Of a stretch of 64,000 nucleotides of DNA, positions 27,503-36,300 are shown in pieces. Position numbers and translations under genes: made by a program. The stretch covers positions 2,029,001 to 2,093,000 of the forward strand of contig NZ_CP096889.1 of the NCBI RefSeq assembly GCF_004124315.2. The letters run 5' to 3'. Below the pieces are notes generated by a model. The model saw only the letters and a program-made list of their open reading frames with translations. It was not told where the DNA came from and ran no database searches. The stretch is from Bacillus cabrialesii. Lineage in GTDB: Bacteria > Bacillota > Bacilli > Bacillales > Bacillaceae. Position 1 is the first letter of the stretch. Every line of letters starts with the position of its first letter.

Positions 27503-27731
27503 AATCCTCATCCTTCACATCAATATCTTCCGGGATCGGTTCATTTAATATTTCCTGCACGAGCGCTTTGTAATTTTCCAGCTGTTCGAGATGCGTTTTG
27601 AACTGCTCCTTAAAAATCAAAAATTGCTCACCGTCATGAACCGCTCTGATTTTTCCTTCAAGCACCAAGCTTTTGATATAATCCTCTGGGAGATTTGTAT
27701 ATTCTGCTGTTTCTTCAATCGTTAAATACAT
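27501..27731 (-). CDS. yoeD: Excisionase-like helix-turn-helix protein YoeD
   Basis: This 76-residue protein starts with MYLTIEETAEYTNLPEDYIKSL, the winged helix-turn-helix of the excisionase/MerR-like DNA-binding family, followed by an acidic tail (EPIPEDIDVKDED). Such proteins bind DNA and often steer a tyrosine recombinase, which fits its place upstream of yoeC. Its own terminator separates it from yoeC, so the two are not one operon. The ATG has AAAGGA upstream. Function is inferred from the fold and the neighbour only. Confidence 0.8.
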   Translation of the reverse strand: MYLTIEETAEYTNLPEDYIKSLVLEGKIRAVHDGEQFLIFKEQFKTHLEQLENYKALVQEILNEPIPEDIDVKDED

Positions 27732-27915
27732 ATAGCAGTCCTTTCTTCATCCGTATGCTGATTCTAATATAGCACAAGGCTCATACCAATATAATCATTT
27801 TCGCTCAGAAAAGCGGGAGAATGTTCTATATAATATACCATTTGTCACTTGTGAAAAAGCTGTGAATTTTTTACGCTAAGATTGTAACATAACAGCTTCA
27901 TATAGGAGGGAGAAC

Positions 27916-29679
27916 ATGAAAAGAACGGTGAACGTCTGTTTAACAGCTCTGCTTAGTGTTCTGTTAGTCGCTGGAAGTGTCCCTTTTCAGGCGGAAGCTA
28001 AAAAACCGCCCAAAAGCTATGATGAGTACAAGCAAGTAGATGTTGGGAACGACGGCATGGTGGCCACGGCGCATCCTCTCGCTTCGGAAATTGGTGCTGA
28101 TGTACTGAAAAAAGGGGGAAATGCCATTGACGCGGCGGTCGCCATTCAATTTGCGCTCAATGTAACAGAGCCGATGATGTCAGGTATTGGCGGCGGCGGT
28201 TTTATGATGGTGTATGATGAAAAAACAAAGGATACAACCATCATTGACAGCCGTGAACGTGCTCCAGCAGGCGCAACTCCTGATATGTTTCTTGATGAAG
28301 ACGGCAAAGCGATTCCCTTCTCTGAACGCGTGACAAAAGGCACTGCCGTCGGTGTTCCGGGTACGCTGAAAGGGCTGGAAGAAGCCTTGGAAAAATGGGG
28401 AACCCGTTCAATGAAGCAATTAATCACCCCTTCTATCAAACTCGCTGATAAAGGCTTTCCGATTGATTCGGTGTTGGCGGATGCCATTTCTGATTATCAG
28501 GAAAAACTGTCACGGACTGCCGCAAAAGATGTATTTTTGCCAAATGGCGAGCCTCTTAAAGAAGGCGATACATTGATTCAAAAGGATTTGGCAAAAACGT
28601 TTAAGCTTATTCGCTCAAAAGGCACTGACGCTTTTTATGAAGGGAAATTTGCCAAAGCGCTTTCTGACACAGTACAGGATTTCGGCGGATCAATGACGAA
28701 AAAAGATTTAGAAAATTACGACATTACAATCGATGAACCGATTTGGGGAGATTATCAAGGCTATCAAATCGCCACTACCCCTCCTCCAAGCTCCGGCGGT
28801 ATTTTCTTATTGCAAATGCTGAAAATACTAGATGATTTTAACCTTTCACAATACGATGTCCGCTCATGGGAAAAATATCAGCTGCTTGCCGAGACGATGC
28901 ATTTGTCTTATGCCGACCGTGCATCTTACGCAGGTGATCCCGAATTTGTAAACGTTCCTCTCAAAGGCCTGCTTCATCCCGATTATATTAAAGAACGCCA
29001 GCAGTTAATCAGCCTAGACCAAGTGAATAAAAAGCCAAAAGCCGGCGACCCTTGGAAATACCAAGAAGGATCGGCAAACTATAAGCAAGTCGAACAGCCG
29101 AAAGACAAAGCAGAAGGCCAAACAACCCACTTTACAGTTGCTGACCGCTGGGGAAATGTTGTGTCCTATACAACGACAATTGAACAGCTATTCGGAACAG
29201 GCATTATGGTCCCTGATTACGGGGTCATTTTAAACAATGAATTAACGGATTTTGATGCGGTGCCAGGCGGAGCTAATGAAGTACAGCCGAACAAGCGGCC
29301 TTTAAGCAGCATGACTCCGACGATTTTATTTAAGGATGACAAGCCCGTCCTCACCGTCGGATCTCCCGGCGGGGCTACCATTATCTCATCTGTATTGCAA
29401 ACCATTCTTTATCACATCGAATACGGCATGGAATTAAAAGCAGCTGTTGAAGAGCCGAGAATTTACACAAACAGCATGAGCTCCTACCGCTACGAAGATG
29501 GAGTTCCTGAAGATGTCCTCAGCAAACTAAACGGCATGGACCACAAATTCGGCAAAAGCCCGGTTGATATCGGAAACGTGCAAAGCATTTCGATCGACCA
29601 TGAAAACGGCACCTTTAAAGGCGTAGCTGATTCAAGCAGAAACGGCGCGGCGATCGGCATTAATTTAAAACGGAAATAA
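27916..29679 (+). CDS. ggt: Gamma-glutamyltranspeptidase, secreted
   Basis: This 587-residue N-terminal nucleophile hydrolase transfers or hydrolyses the gamma-glutamyl group of glutathione, glutamine and poly-gamma-glutamate outside the cell. A signal peptide (residues 1-28, ending near QAEA) leads a large subunit. The autocleavage site is at Gln402-Thr403 within EGQTTHFTV, and Thr403 becomes the nucleophile at the head of the small subunit. Other hallmarks are the GIGGGGFMMVYD region near residue 92, the substrate-binding Arg in DSRERAPA near 113, and the oxyanion-loop PLSSM and GSPGG segments. Length matches the B. subtilis enzyme. The ribosome site AGGAGGG is strong. A terminator follows the gene. 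Confidence 0.97.
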   Translation: MKRTVNVCLTALLSVLLVAGSVPFQAEAKKPPKSYDEYKQVDVGNDGMVATAHPLASEIGADVLKKGGNAIDAAVAIQFALNVTEPMMSGIGGGGFMMVYDEKTKDTTIIDSRERAPAGATPDMFLDEDGKAIPFSERVTKGTAVGVPGTLKGLEEALEKWGTRSMKQLITPSIKLADKGFPIDSVLADAISDYQEKLSRTAAKDVFLPNGEPLKEGDTLIQKDLAKTFKLIRSKGTDAFYEGKFAKALSDTVQDFGGSMTKKDLENYDITIDEPIWGDYQGYQIATTPPPSSGGIFLLQMLKILDDFNLSQYDVRSWEKYQLLAETMHLSYADRASYAGDPEFVNVPLKGLLHPDYIKERQQLISLDQVNKKPKAGDPWKYQEGSANYKQVEQPKDKAEGQTTHFTVADRWGNVVSYTTTIEQLFGTGIMVPDYGVILNNELTDFDAVPGGANEVQPNKRPLSSMTPTILFKDDKPVLTVGSPGGATIISSVLQTILYHIEYGMELKAAVEEPRIYTNSMSSYRYEDGVPEDVLSKLNGMDHKFGKSPVDIGNVQSISIDHENGTFKGVADSSRNGAAIGINLKRK

Positions 29680-29683
29680 AACA

Positions 29684-29721
29684 AAAAAAACTGTACTCGG
29701 TTCACATGAGTACAGTTTTTT
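29684..29721 (+). terminator. ggt terminator
   Basis: The hairpin AAACTGTACTC...GAGTACAGTTT is followed by a T run immediately after ggt. The A run on the other side means it could work both ways, but yofA ends about 50 bp further on. Confidence 0.85.
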
Positions 29722-29774
29722 TGTACAGACCTTTATGTCCTGCCTCATGCCTGATAATCGCAGCGCAACAGGCT

Positions 29775-30632
29775 TCACTTCTTCATTTCGTCTACCTCAT
29801 CCATAAATCTCTGAAACGCATTCGTAATAAAAAAGTCTTTCCTATATATAAATACAATCTCTAAGTCTTGATACGCCGCTGGCAGCTGATGAATCCATAC
29901 ATTCGTACGTTGCTCGTAGCAGTCGACAGCGGACTTAGGGAGCAGCGCCGTACCCAGACCGGCGGATACTCCTCTTACAATGGCTTCCAATGTGCCAAAC
30001 TCTATGATTTTTTGATGTTGAACGCCTGCTTCCTCCAGCAATCTTTTGACCCTGGTGCGATGAGAACAGCCGGCTCCAAAAAAGAGCATCGGCTGCCGAA
30101 GCATGTCTTCTGCCGTCCCCTCCCGTGATGAAATCAAAACCAATTCATCGCGGGAAACAGGGATTTGTCTGATATCCGTGTGCTCAACCGGTCCGTATAC
30201 AAAAGCGCCATCAACCTTATGATCTAGAACCTGTTGTATCAAATTGTGCGTATCAGCTGTGTTCACTGATAAATCAACTTCAGGAAAACGCCTAAGAAAG
30301 GAGGCCGCATGCTCGGGCAGATGCGTTACCGCCGTTGTTTCTAGCGATCCGATCCGCAACGGCCCTTTCGGCTGCTGGCTCATCTGTGCCGATTTTTCAG
30401 CTTCGTTTAACAGCGCTAGTACTTGATCAGCATATTGTAAAAGATTTTCTCCGGCAACGGTCAGCTTCATTCCGCGATTCGTTCGATGAAAAAGCCTGGT
30501 GTTCAAATCTTCCTCAAGGTTATGTATTCTGGCTGTCACATTCGATTGTACATAATTCAGCATTTGCGCTGCTTTCGTTATGCTTCCTTCACGGGCAACA
30601 GCCTGAAAAATCTTTAAATCTCCGCTTTCCAC
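29775..30632 (-). CDS. yofA: LysR-family transcriptional regulator YofA
   Basis: This 285-residue LysR-type regulator has the N-terminal winged helix-turn-helix (DLKIFQAVAREGSITKAAQML) and a periplasmic-binding-like effector domain over residues 90-285. In B. subtilis YofA is reported to influence cell division genes in stationary phase; nothing in this sequence tests that. The start is GTG at 30632, with AAGGTGAGAG upstream. It is divergent from yogA with about 130 bp between, the classic arrangement for a LysR regulator and a target, but yogA as target is only a suggestion. Confidence 0.9.
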   Translation of the reverse strand: MESGDLKIFQAVAREGSITKAAQMLNYVQSNVTARIHNLEEDLNTRLFHRTNRGMKLTVAGENLLQYADQVLALLNEAEKSAQMSQQPKGPLRIGSLETTAVTHLPEHAASFLRRFPEVDLSVNTADTHNLIQQVLDHKVDGAFVYGPVEHTDIRQIPVSRDELVLISSREGTAEDMLRQPMLFFGAGCSHRTRVKRLLEEAGVQHQKIIEFGTLEAIVRGVSAGLGTALLPKSAVDCYEQRTNVWIHQLPAAYQDLEIVFIYRKDFFITNAFQRFMDEVDEMKK

Positions 30633-30760
30633 GGGCTCTCACCTTCTTGCTATGATTAAAAGTGATATCAGCTATCATTTTTGTTCATTTTACTTGAAGA
30701 AAACCGCTATGTAAAATATGTAAAGATATAAAACTACAATTCAATTAGGAGGCAGACAGC

Positions 30761-31750
30761 ATGAAAGCAGCAATTCACAACGGAAAAGCAGGGCTTCAAG
30801 GGTTATCAGTTCAAGACATTCCGTCAAAAAAACCCGGATACGGACAGGTAAAAGTAAAAGTAAAATCTGCAGGTCTAAACCATCGCGATCTGTTTTTGAT
30901 GAATAACAAATCTGAACAAGATCCTCATATAATACTGGGTTCTGACGGCGCCGGTATTATTGAAGAGGTTGGTGAAGGCGTCAAAAACACAGCTGTTCAA
31001 ACAGAAGTCATCATTTTCCCGACATTGAACTGGGATTTGACAGTGAATGTACCGCCTGTTCCAGAGATTTTGGGAGGACCTTCTGACGGAACGCTTGCTG
31101 AATACGTGATCATCCCTTCGCAAAACGTATTCAAAAAACCTGCATATTTATCCTGGGAAGAAGCAGGCGTTTTGTCTTTATCCGCTTTAACCGCATATCG
31201 GGCCCTGTTTACAAAAGCGCGATTGAAAAAAGGCGAGCATCTCTTGATTCCCGGCATCGGCAGCGGAGTTGCAACCTACGCTTTATTCATGGCTAAAGCG
31301 ATCGGAGCGACAGTAAGCGTGACATCCCGCAGTGAGGAGAAAAGAAAAAAAGCGCTCCATCTAGGTGCTGATTATGCTTTTAACAGCTATAGCAATTGGG
31401 ATGAACAGTTGCAGGGAGAAACGGCTGATGTTGTTCTTGACAGCATAGGCCCCGCCCTCTTTTCAGAATATTTCCGCCATGTAAAACCGAACAGCCGTAT
31501 TGTCAGCTTCGGAGCAAGCTCAGGGGACGATCTCCATTTTCCGGTTCGTTCTTTATTCTTTCCTCAGATCAATGTATTGGGGACCTCAATGGGAAGCTGT
31601 GAAGAATTTCACGATATGCTTGCTTTCATTGCAAAACACAAGCTTCGCCCTGTAATTGATCGCACATATCCTTTAGAAAAAGCGTTTGAAGCATATACGA
31701 GAATGCAGGAAGGCAGACAGTTTGGAAACATCGGAATCGTGATGGAATAA
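30761..31750 (+). CDS. yogA: Zinc-independent alcohol dehydrogenase/quinone oxidoreductase-like YogA
   Basis: This 329-residue protein of the medium-chain dehydrogenase/reductase superfamily has an N-terminal GroES-like domain with the HRDLFLMNN segment and a Rossmann domain with the GIGSGVATYALFMAKAIGA nucleotide-binding loop near residue 165. The usual catalytic and structural zinc cysteines are absent, so it is more likely a reductase of the quinone oxidoreductase or enoyl reductase type than an alcohol dehydrogenase. A strong AGGAGG lies nine bases before the ATG. It is divergently transcribed from yofA. The substrate is unknown. Confidence 0.88.
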   Translation: MKAAIHNGKAGLQGLSVQDIPSKKPGYGQVKVKVKSAGLNHRDLFLMNNKSEQDPHIILGSDGAGIIEEVGEGVKNTAVQTEVIIFPTLNWDLTVNVPPVPEILGGPSDGTLAEYVIIPSQNVFKKPAYLSWEEAGVLSLSALTAYRALFTKARLKKGEHLLIPGIGSGVATYALFMAKAIGATVSVTSRSEEKRKKALHLGADYAFNSYSNWDEQLQGETADVVLDSIGPALFSEYFRHVKPNSRIVSFGASSGDDLHFPVRSLFFPQINVLGTSMGSCEEFHDMLAFIAKHKLRPVIDRTYPLEKAFEAYTRMQEGRQFGNIGIVME

Positions 31751-31751
31751 A

Positions 31752-31786
31752 AAAGAAACCGGCTGATATACAGACCGGTTTCTCTT
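31752..31786. terminator. Bidirectional terminator between yogA and gltB
   Basis: The stem AGAAACCGGctgatatacagaCCGGTTTCT is flanked by A and T runs and lies between the converging yogA and gltB genes. Confidence 0.8.
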
Positions 31787-31807
31787 ATATATGATAATCC
31801 CCTTTAT

Positions 31808-33289
31808 TTACGGTAGAACTGAACTCCCCATCAAATATCGATCCACTTCGCGCGCCACTTCACGGCCTTCATTAATCGCCCATACGATTAAACTTTGGCC
31901 TCTTCTTGCATCCCCTGCGGCAAATATGCCATCGATATTTGTTTGATAATCCCCATATGTTGCACTGATTTTGTTATTTACAGAATCAACACCGAACTGT
32001 TTCAACAGCGGCTGTTCTGTGCCTTCAAAGCCGATAGCGATGAAGACAAGCTGAGCAGGCCATACTTTTTCCGTTCCGGGCAGCTCGCGGAACTCGTATT
32101 TTCCGTGCTCATTTTTCACTTTTTCCATTTGGATGGTATGGAGCTCTTTTAGCTGGCCATTTTTATCCGCAACCATTTTTTTCGTTTGAATGGAGTATTC
32201 TCTCGGATCTCTTCCGAATTTTGCTTCTGCTTCTTCATACGCATATTCAAGCGTAAAGACGTGCGGCTGTTCCGGCCATAGATTGTCATTCGTGCGGGCC
32301 GGCGGAAGTTTCGGGTGTTTGCCGAATTGGTGTACGCTTTTGGCTTTTTGTCGCAGAGCAGTAGCGACACAGTCAGCTCCTGTATCCCCGCCTCCAATTA
32401 CGATGACATCTTTCCCTTTGGCATCAATAAATTTCTTGTCTTTAAAGTTAGAATCTAAATAGCTTTTTGTCGCAAGTGTCAGGTAGTCCATCGCGTAATG
32501 GACTCCTTTGGAATCGCGCCCTTCAATTAATAGATCCCGCTGTTTCTGCGCACCTGTGCACAGAATCACAGCGTCAAATTGCTCCTTCAGCTCATCAGCT
32601 GTAATGTCAACGCCGATTTCTGTGTTTGTGACAAAATCAATTCCTTCTTGTGTCAGCAATTTAACCCGGCGTTCTACAATGCCTTTCTCAAGCTTCATGT
32701 TCGGAATGCCGTATGTTAAAAGGCCCCCCGCTCTGTCTGAGCGTTCAAACACAGTGACGGAATGCCCCGCTTGATTCAGCTGATCAGCACTCGCCAGTCC
32801 GGCCGGGCCTGACCCAACGACGGCCACTTTTTTGCCTGTTCGTTTTTTAGGAATTCTAGGCTGAATCCAGCCGTTCTCAAATCCTTTGTCAATGATTGCC
32901 CTTTCGATGTTTTTAATGGATACGGCTGGGTCTGAAATCGCTAATGTACATGATCCTTCACAAGGAGCGGGGCATACCCGCCCTGTGAATTCAGGAAAGT
33001 TGTTTGTTTTCAAAAGGCGTTCTAACGCTTCTTTCCATCTGCCCCGGTAGACAAGATCATTCCATTCAGGAATTAAGTTGTAAATCGGACAGCCGGATGT
33101 AAATCCGTTAATGTCCGCACCGATCTGGCAAAACGGTGTACCGCAATCCATACACCGCGCCCCCTGCCGTTTCGATGCTTCTTCTGAAAAAGGAGCAGAA
33201 TACTCTTTCCAATCCTTTAAGCGAGTGAGAGGGTCCCGCTCAGCAGGTTTTTCTCGTTTGATTTCCATAAATCCAGTTGGTTTCCCCAT
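31808..33289 (-). CDS. gltB: Glutamate synthase (NADPH) small subunit
   Basis: This 493-residue flavoprotein subunit of glutamate synthase passes electrons from NADPH through FAD and [4Fe-4S] clusters to the large subunit. N-terminal cysteine clusters are visible (CMDCGTPFC, GCPIYN, CPAPCEGSC). The FAD-binding loop GSGPAGLASADQL starts near residue 158, and the NADPH loop IGGGDTGADC lies near 297. The C-terminal second FAD motif AAGDARRGQSLIVWAI is intact. The ATG is preceded by GGGGAGAGG, 16 bp after the gltA stop, so gltA-gltB form one operon. It ends at the shared terminator with yogA. Confidence 0.97.
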   Translation of the reverse strand: MGKPTGFMEIKREKPAERDPLTRLKDWKEYSAPFSEEASKRQGARCMDCGTPFCQIGADINGFTSGCPIYNLIPEWNDLVYRGRWKEALERLLKTNNFPEFTGRVCPAPCEGSCTLAISDPAVSIKNIERAIIDKGFENGWIQPRIPKKRTGKKVAVVGSGPAGLASADQLNQAGHSVTVFERSDRAGGLLTYGIPNMKLEKGIVERRVKLLTQEGIDFVTNTEIGVDITADELKEQFDAVILCTGAQKQRDLLIEGRDSKGVHYAMDYLTLATKSYLDSNFKDKKFIDAKGKDVIVIGGGDTGADCVATALRQKAKSVHQFGKHPKLPPARTNDNLWPEQPHVFTLEYAYEEAEAKFGRDPREYSIQTKKMVADKNGQLKELHTIQMEKVKNEHGKYEFRELPGTEKVWPAQLVFIAIGFEGTEQPLLKQFGVDSVNNKISATYGDYQTNIDGIFAAGDARRGQSLIVWAINEGREVAREVDRYLMGSSVLP

Positions 33290-33305
33290 GTTCCTCTCCC
33301 CTTCC

Positions 33306-36300
33306 TTACTGTACTATCGCTTGTTTTTGTCCCGATGACGCTGTATTCTGCTTTGGCTTCGTGTTGGCTTCAAATGCGTACATGACAGCTTCTTCATCTG
33401 ATAAGCCTGCAGCTTTTTGCTCTTCTATGCTTGCGAGCATTTGTTTGTAGTTTTTCGGAATGACTTTGACGAATTTTTTTACACTGTCTTCCCAATGATC
33501 AAGCAGGCTTGCCGCTTTTTGGCTGTTTGTATACGCAGCATGTTTTTCAAGCATTGCTTTGATTTGCTCAATTTCTTTTTCATCCTCTAATGATTCAAAT
33601 AAAATCATCTCAAGGTTGCATTTGCGTTTAAACGCTTTTACGTTTTCGGCGAGAACGTAAGCGATTCCGCCGGACATACCTGCAGCGAAGTTTTTGCCTA
33701 CATCACCGAGTACGACAACACTGCCGCCAGTCATGTATTCACAGCCGTGGTCGCCAATGCCCTCTACCACCACGTTCACACCGCTGTTCCGAACGGCAAA
33801 ACGTTCACCCGCACGTCCGTTAATATATGCTTCTCCGCTTGTCGCGCCGTAGAAAGCTACGTTGCCGATAATGACGTTGTCATCTGAAGCGGAATTGAAT
33901 CCTTCCGGTGATTTGACGATGATTTTTCCGCCAGAAAGCCCTTTTCCGACATAATCATTTGAGTCCCCGTCTAAATAAAGCGTCATCCCTTTAGGAACGA
34001 AGGCTCCAAAGCTTTGTCCTGCTGATCCGGTAAACTGCAGCTTGATCGTATCTTCCGGAAGCCCTTTTTCACCATAACGTTTTGAAATTTCACTTCCTGT
34101 TATCGTTCCGGCTACACGGTTTGTATTGTTGATTTCGATAGAAACTTCCGCTTCTTTTCCAGACTCGATGGCTTCTTGTACGGCCGGGAGAATCGCTGTA
34201 ATATCAAGTGATTGATCAATTTTATGATTTTGCGGCGATTGGAACGTCCGTACACCTTCAGGCTGATAAAGAAGGGTAGACAAATCAAGCTGGCTTGCTT
34301 TCCAATGTCCCTTTGCCCGTTCACTTACATGAAGGGCGTCCGTGCGCCCGATCATTTCATCAAATGTCTTGAAGCCTAACGCAGCCATGTACTCACGAAC
34401 TTCTTCAGCAATGAACAGCATATAGTTCACAATATGATCAGGATCGCCCATGAATTTTTTGCGAAGCTCTGGATTTTGTGTCGCTACTCCGACAGGACAT
34501 GTATCCAAATGGCAGGCGCGCATCATGACACAGCCGAGTACAACTAACGGAGCCGTTGCGAAACCGAATTCTTCGGCGCCGAGCAAGGCCGCCATCACAA
34601 CGTCACGGCCTGTCATGAGCTTTCCGTCTGTTTCTAATACAACACGGTCACGAAGCCCGTTTAACATTAACGTTTGATGTGCTTCGGCGAGACCAAGCTC
34701 CCACGGAAGCCCTGTATGTTTAATACTGGTTTTCGGAGAGGCACCTGTCCCCCCGTCGTAACCGCTGATCACAATGACATCTGCAGTCGCTTTGGCAACA
34801 CCTGCAGCGATTGTGCCTACACCTGCTTTTGATACCAGCTTTACGCTGATTCTTGCGTCACGGTTGGCATTTTTTAAATCATGGATCAGCTGAGCTAAAT
34901 CCTCAATCGAATAAATATCGTGGTGCGGAGGCGGCGAGATTAATCCGACTCCTGGCGTTGACCCGCGGACATCGGCAACCCAAGGATACACCTTGTTGCC
35001 AGGCAGCTGCCCGCCTTCCCCCGGCTTTGCGCCTTGCGCCATTTTAATCTGCAGTTCATCCGCATTGACGAGGTAATGGCTTTTGACACCGAAACGTCCG
35101 GAGGCAATTTGTTTGATCGCGCTTCTTCTGTCATCGCCGTTTTTATCTGGAACAAAGCGTTTCGGATCTTCTCCGCCCTCACCGCTGTTGCTTTTTCCGC
35201 CAAGACGGTTCATCGCGATAGCTAAAGCTTCGTGCGCTTCTTTGCTCAAAGATCCAAATGACATTGCCCCTGTTTTAAAGCGTTTAACAATCGATTCAGC
35301 GGATTCGACTTCCTCTAATTTCAGAGGCTTGCGGTCTCCGTCAAATGCGAACAAGTTCCGTAAAAATCCAATGCGCTCTTCATCTGCCGCTTTTGTATAT
35401 TGTTTAAACAGATTGTAATCATTTCTTCGGCACGCCCATTGCAAGGTATGAATCGTTTTCGGGTTAAACGCGTGATGCTCTCCGCCGTTTCTCCATTGGA
35501 AGTCACTTCCTGGTTCAAGCGTTTTGCTGTAATCATCCTGATACGCTTCTTGGTGGCGGCGCTGCGCTTCTTCCGCAATTGTTTTTAAGTCGATGCCGCC
35601 GAGCTGTGATGCAGTTCCTGTGAAATAACGGTCAATCACTTCACGGCTGATTCCTACCGCCTCAAAAATTTGAGCGCCTCTGTAGCTTTGTACAGTTGAA
35701 ATCCCCATTTTGGACATGACTTTTACGACGCCTTCAGTAATGCTTTTTCCATATTTACTGACCGCTTCTTCATAGCTGATATCCAAACGGCCTTCATCAA
35801 TTTCCTGTTTGTAGGTCGCATACGCCAGATAAGGATTAATCGCATCCGCGCCATAACCGATTAATGCTGCAAAGTGATGCACTTCACGCGCTTCTCCTGA
35901 TTCCACAATAATGCTGACTTTCGTACGCAGCCCCTTGCGGATTAAATGCTGATGCAGCGCACTGACTGCCAGCAGCGGCGGAATTGGTGTCAGGCGTTCA
36001 TTCATCTTTTTGTCTGATAAAATTAACAAGCTTACACCTTGGCTGATGGCTTTCTCTGCCTGTGTGAACATGTCCTTTAATCCGCGTTCAATATCCTCAG
36101 AGAACAGCACATCGATTTTTTGGCTTTTTAAATCAGGATGAACAATCGTTTTCAATGCGTAAAATTGTTCATTGGATAAAACAGGAGTATACAATTTAAT
36201 CCGGCGAACGTTTCGCTCACTCGGGTGAAGAAGATCGCCTTCTGCACCGAGCCATGTCATTGTAGATGTCACAAGTTGCTCACGGATCGCATCGATTGGC

